From Pantoea phytobeneficialis (lineage in GTDB: Bacteria; Pseudomonadota; Gammaproteobacteria; Enterobacterales; Enterobacteriaceae), in assembly GCF_009728735.1 (NCBI RefSeq), contig NZ_CP024636.1:1045749-1109748 (forward strand): a DNA stretch of 64,000 nucleotides. The letters are read 5' to 3'. The notes beneath the pieces were generated by a model. It was not told the origin of the DNA and did not search any database. It saw only the letters and a list, made by a program, of their open reading frames with translations. This document shows, in pieces, positions 62,701-64,000 of this stretch. Both the position numbers and the translations under genes were made by a program. Within the stretch, counting starts at the first letter, position 1, and each line of letters begins with the position of its first letter.

Positions 62701-62885
62701 GTCACCGAGTCTTGCAGCGTTTTCGCATCAGCACCCGGGTAGGAGGCCTGGATCTCAACTGCCGGCGGCGCAACATTAGGATATTGCTCGATAGGCAGAC
62801 TGATGATCGATAGCGCACCCGCCAACATAATGATGATGGCGATTACCCACGCAAAAATGGGGCGATCGATAAAAAACTTAGCCAT
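59736..62885 (-). CDS. acrB: Multidrug efflux RND transporter permease AcrB
   Basis: Proton-driven trimeric inner-membrane pump of the AcrAB-TolC system, exporting dyes, detergents, bile salts and many antibiotics. It has 1049 residues, the E. coli length. The proton-relay aspartates lie in [20 protein letters not shown] (about 400-420), the periplasmic porter domains follow the N-terminal [19 protein letters not shown], and the second membrane half contains [19 protein letters not shown] with the relay lysine. acrA is 17 bases upstream. Confidence 0.98.
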   Translation of the reverse strand: MAKFFIDRPIFAWVIAIIIMLAGALSIISLPIEQYPNVAPPAVEIQASYPGADAKTLQDSVTQVIEQNMNGIDGLMYMSSSSDSSGTLTLTLTFQSGTDADIAQVQVQNKLQLAMPLLPQEVQSQGIQVKKSSSSFLMVAGFVSDDPNMTQNDISDYVASNIKDPISRTPGVGDTQVFGAQYAMRIWLDPHKLNNFQLTPVDVISALTTQNTQVAAGQLGGTPPVPGQQLNASIIAQTRLTSTDEFGNILLKVNTDGSQVRLRDVAKIELGGENYDIIARYNGKPASGIGIKLATGANALDTADAVKAELAKLQPFFPTGLKVVYPYDTTPFVKISIFEVVKTLMEAIVLVFLVMYLFLQNFRATLIPTIAVPVVLLGTFAIIAACGYSINTLTMFGMVLAIGLLVDDAIVVVENVERVMAEEGLPPKEATKRSMEQIQGALVGIALVLSAVFIPMAFFGGSTGVIYRQFSITIVSAMALSVLVALILTPALCATMLKPVEKGSHGKTTGFFGWFNRLFDKSTHHYVDSVGHIVRSTGRYLVLYLIIVVGMAYLFLRLPTSFLPEEDQGLLLAQAQLPAGATQERTQKVLDQVTDYFLTKEKDSVNSVFTVNGFGFAGRGQNTGIAFVSLKPWDERGSADMKVPALAARAMRALGSIKDAMVIPFNLPAIIELGNATGFDFQLIDQGNLGHEKLTEARNQLFGMIAQHPDTLVGVRPNGLEDTPQYKLIIDQEKASALGVSLSDINTTLGAAWGGSYVNDFIDRGRVKKVYVMGQPDSRMLPDDVSKWYVRNSAGEMVPFSAFSSAKWQYGSPRLERYNGLPSMEILGQAAPGKSSGDAMNLMEELAAKLPAGIGYDWTGMSYQERLSGNQAPALYAISLIVVFLCLAALYESWSIPFSVMLVVPLGVVGALLFTTLRGLSNDVYFVVGLLTTIGLSAKNAILIVEFAKDLMEKEGKGLVESTLEASRMRLRPILMTSLAFILGVLPLAISTGAGSGAQNAVGTGVMGGMVTATALAIFFVPVFFVVVRRRFSKNKAELEQGHPVNHSH

Positions 62886-62902
62886 GTATTAACGGCTCCT
62901 GT

Positions 62903-64000
62903 TTATGAAGACGATTTTTCAGACTGTGCCTGAGAGGCGGCAGCGGCTTTCGTGTCGTCTGATACTTCTTGTGGTGTTACCTGCGCACCGGGTTTGGCAC
63001 GTTGCAGACCGACGGTGATCACGCGATCGCCTGCTTTCAATCCTTCGGTCACCAACCATTTATCACCAATCGCCTGGTTGGCTGTCAGGTTGCGCAATTC
63101 AACTTTGTTATCGGCTCCGACCACCATGGCTGTGGCCTGACCGGTTGGAGTACGGGTTACTGCCTGCTGAGGCACCAGCAACGCACTCGGATTGGTACCT
63201 TCATCCAGACGCGCACGGACAAACATGCCAGGCAACAGGCGGCCATCCGGGTTCGGGAAGATCGCTCGCAGGGTAATCGAGCCGGTGGTTTCGTCGACGG
63301 TCACGTCGGAGAACTCCAGCGTACCGGCCTGTGAGTAGGTGCTGCCGTTTTGCATCAACAGAACAACATTGGCTTTGCCGTCGGTCTGTTTCAGCTGACC
63401 GGCTTCCAGCTCGGCGCGCAAACGCAGGAAATCATCGCTGGATTGGGTCACGTCAACATACATCGGATCGAGCTGCTGCACGGTAGCCAGCGCGGTAGTC
63501 TGCGCACTCGAAACCAGCGCACCTTCCGTCACGGAAGATTTACCAATACGTCCGCTAATCGGGGAGGTCACCTTGGTGTATGCCAGATTAATGCGGGCAC
63601 TTTCCACGTTCGCCTGTGCGGCCTGTACGGCTGCGGCATTCTGCGCGGCGGTAGCGACGGCGGTGTCATAATCCTGCTGGCTGATGTACTTGGTACCCAG
63701 CAGCGGCTTATAGCGTTTAACCGTCAAATCTGCGATGCGCGCATTGGCTTGCGCTTCCGCCAGGGCACCTTTTGCATTGTCATAAGCCGCCTGATAGGTA
63801 GCGGGATCGATCTGATACAGGGAAACCCCTGCTTTCACGTCACTGCCTTCAACAAAGTTACGCTTCAGAATGATACCTGAGACCTGAGGGCGAACTTCCG
63901 CAACACGGAAAGCCGAAGTACGGCCAGGGAGTTCAGTGGTGATTTTCAGTGGCTCGTTTTTTAACGTCACAACACCCACTTCAGGGGGCTGCTGCTGGGC
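62903..64000 (-). CDS. acrA: Membrane fusion protein AcrA (N-terminus cut by window)
   Basis: Periplasmic adaptor linking AcrB to TolC. The frame is open to the window edge, so the start, signal peptide and lipid-attachment cysteine (about 30 residues of roughly 397) are missing; 365 codons are present. Beta-barrel, lipoyl and coiled-coil segments are recognisable (GRTSAFRVAEVRPQVSGIIL, LTVKRYKPLLGTKYIS, ITLRAIFPNPDGRLLPGMFV). A GTG near 63979 is inside the gene and is not the start. Confidence 0.96.
   Translation of the reverse strand, partial: AQQQPPEVGVVTLKNEPLKITTELPGRTSAFRVAEVRPQVSGIILKRNFVEGSDVKAGVSLYQIDPATYQAAYDNAKGALAEAQANARIADLTVKRYKPLLGTKYISQQDYDTAVATAAQNAAAVQAAQANVESARINLAYTKVTSPISGRIGKSSVTEGALVSSAQTTALATVQQLDPMYVDVTQSSDDFLRLRAELEAGQLKQTDGKANVVLLMQNGSTYSQAGTLEFSDVTVDETTGSITLRAIFPNPDGRLLPGMFVRARLDEGTNPSALLVPQQAVTRTPTGQATAMVVGADNKVELRNLTANQAIGDKWLVTEGLKAGDRVITVGLQRAKPGAQVTPQEVSDDTKAAAASQAQSEKSSS

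Overview
The window is about 64 kb of chromosome from an enterobacterium, most likely a Pantoea or close relative in the Erwiniaceae. This is inferred from protein-level recall and gene order, not from a search. The backbone follows the E. coli K-12 order from queA to acrA almost gene for gene. It departs at a few points: tsx/yajD and the ybaA-pdeB-ylaC-maa group are absent from their E. coli positions, and three accessory loci are present that K-12 lacks there. There are no insertion sequences, prophage genes, tRNAs, rRNAs or CRISPR arrays. Coding density is high and both window ends cut genes (queA at the left, acrA at the right).

Layout. 1-5.2 kb: queuosine genes queA (partial) and tgt, then the Sec accessory genes yajC-secD-secF. 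5.2-10.1 kb: lipoprotein yajI, nrdR, and the riboflavin/transcription/thiamine/phospholipid run ribD-ribH-nusB-thiL-pgpA. 10.1-14.2 kb (minus strand): yajO, then xseB-ispA-dxs for isoprenoid precursors. 14.4-18 kb: thiI, yajL, panE, yajQ. 18-22.7 kb: an accessory cassette of a sigma-54 activator, an aldehyde dehydrogenase and a zinc alcohol dehydrogenase, with a well-formed -24/-12 promoter and upstream palindromes. 22.7-31.6 kb (minus): yajR, the cyoABCDE bo3 oxidase operon, ampG and yajG. 31.8-41.3 kb: bolA and the proteostasis cluster tig-clpP-clpX-lon-hupB-ppiD, with heat-shock type promoters before clpP and lon. 41.4-46.7 kb: ybaV, fadM, queC, ybaE, cof, and a cysteine desulfhydrase gene (ccdA) divergent from its Lrp-type regulator (ccdR/decR). 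46.8-54.8 kb: ABC exporter mdlAB, nitrogen genes glnK-amtB under sigma-54/NtrC type signals, tesB, ybaY, atl. 54.9-56.4 kb: 4.5S RNA (ffs), hha-tomB and an unrecognised small gene. 56.5-59.6 kb: a zinc-starvation island comprising a high-affinity metal ABC transporter and the zinc-free ribosomal paralogues rpmE2-rpmJ2, each preceded by a Zur-like box. 59.7 kb to the end: acrB and acrA of the multidrug efflux pump.

Points most worth a second look are the sigma-54 alcohol/aldehyde cassette, an unlisted 34-codon membrane-peptide gene coupled to the zinc transporter ATPase, and a family of short palindromes with a common GGCGCGATTTATCGCGC core scattered between genes. I found no system that I can claim is wholly undescribed.
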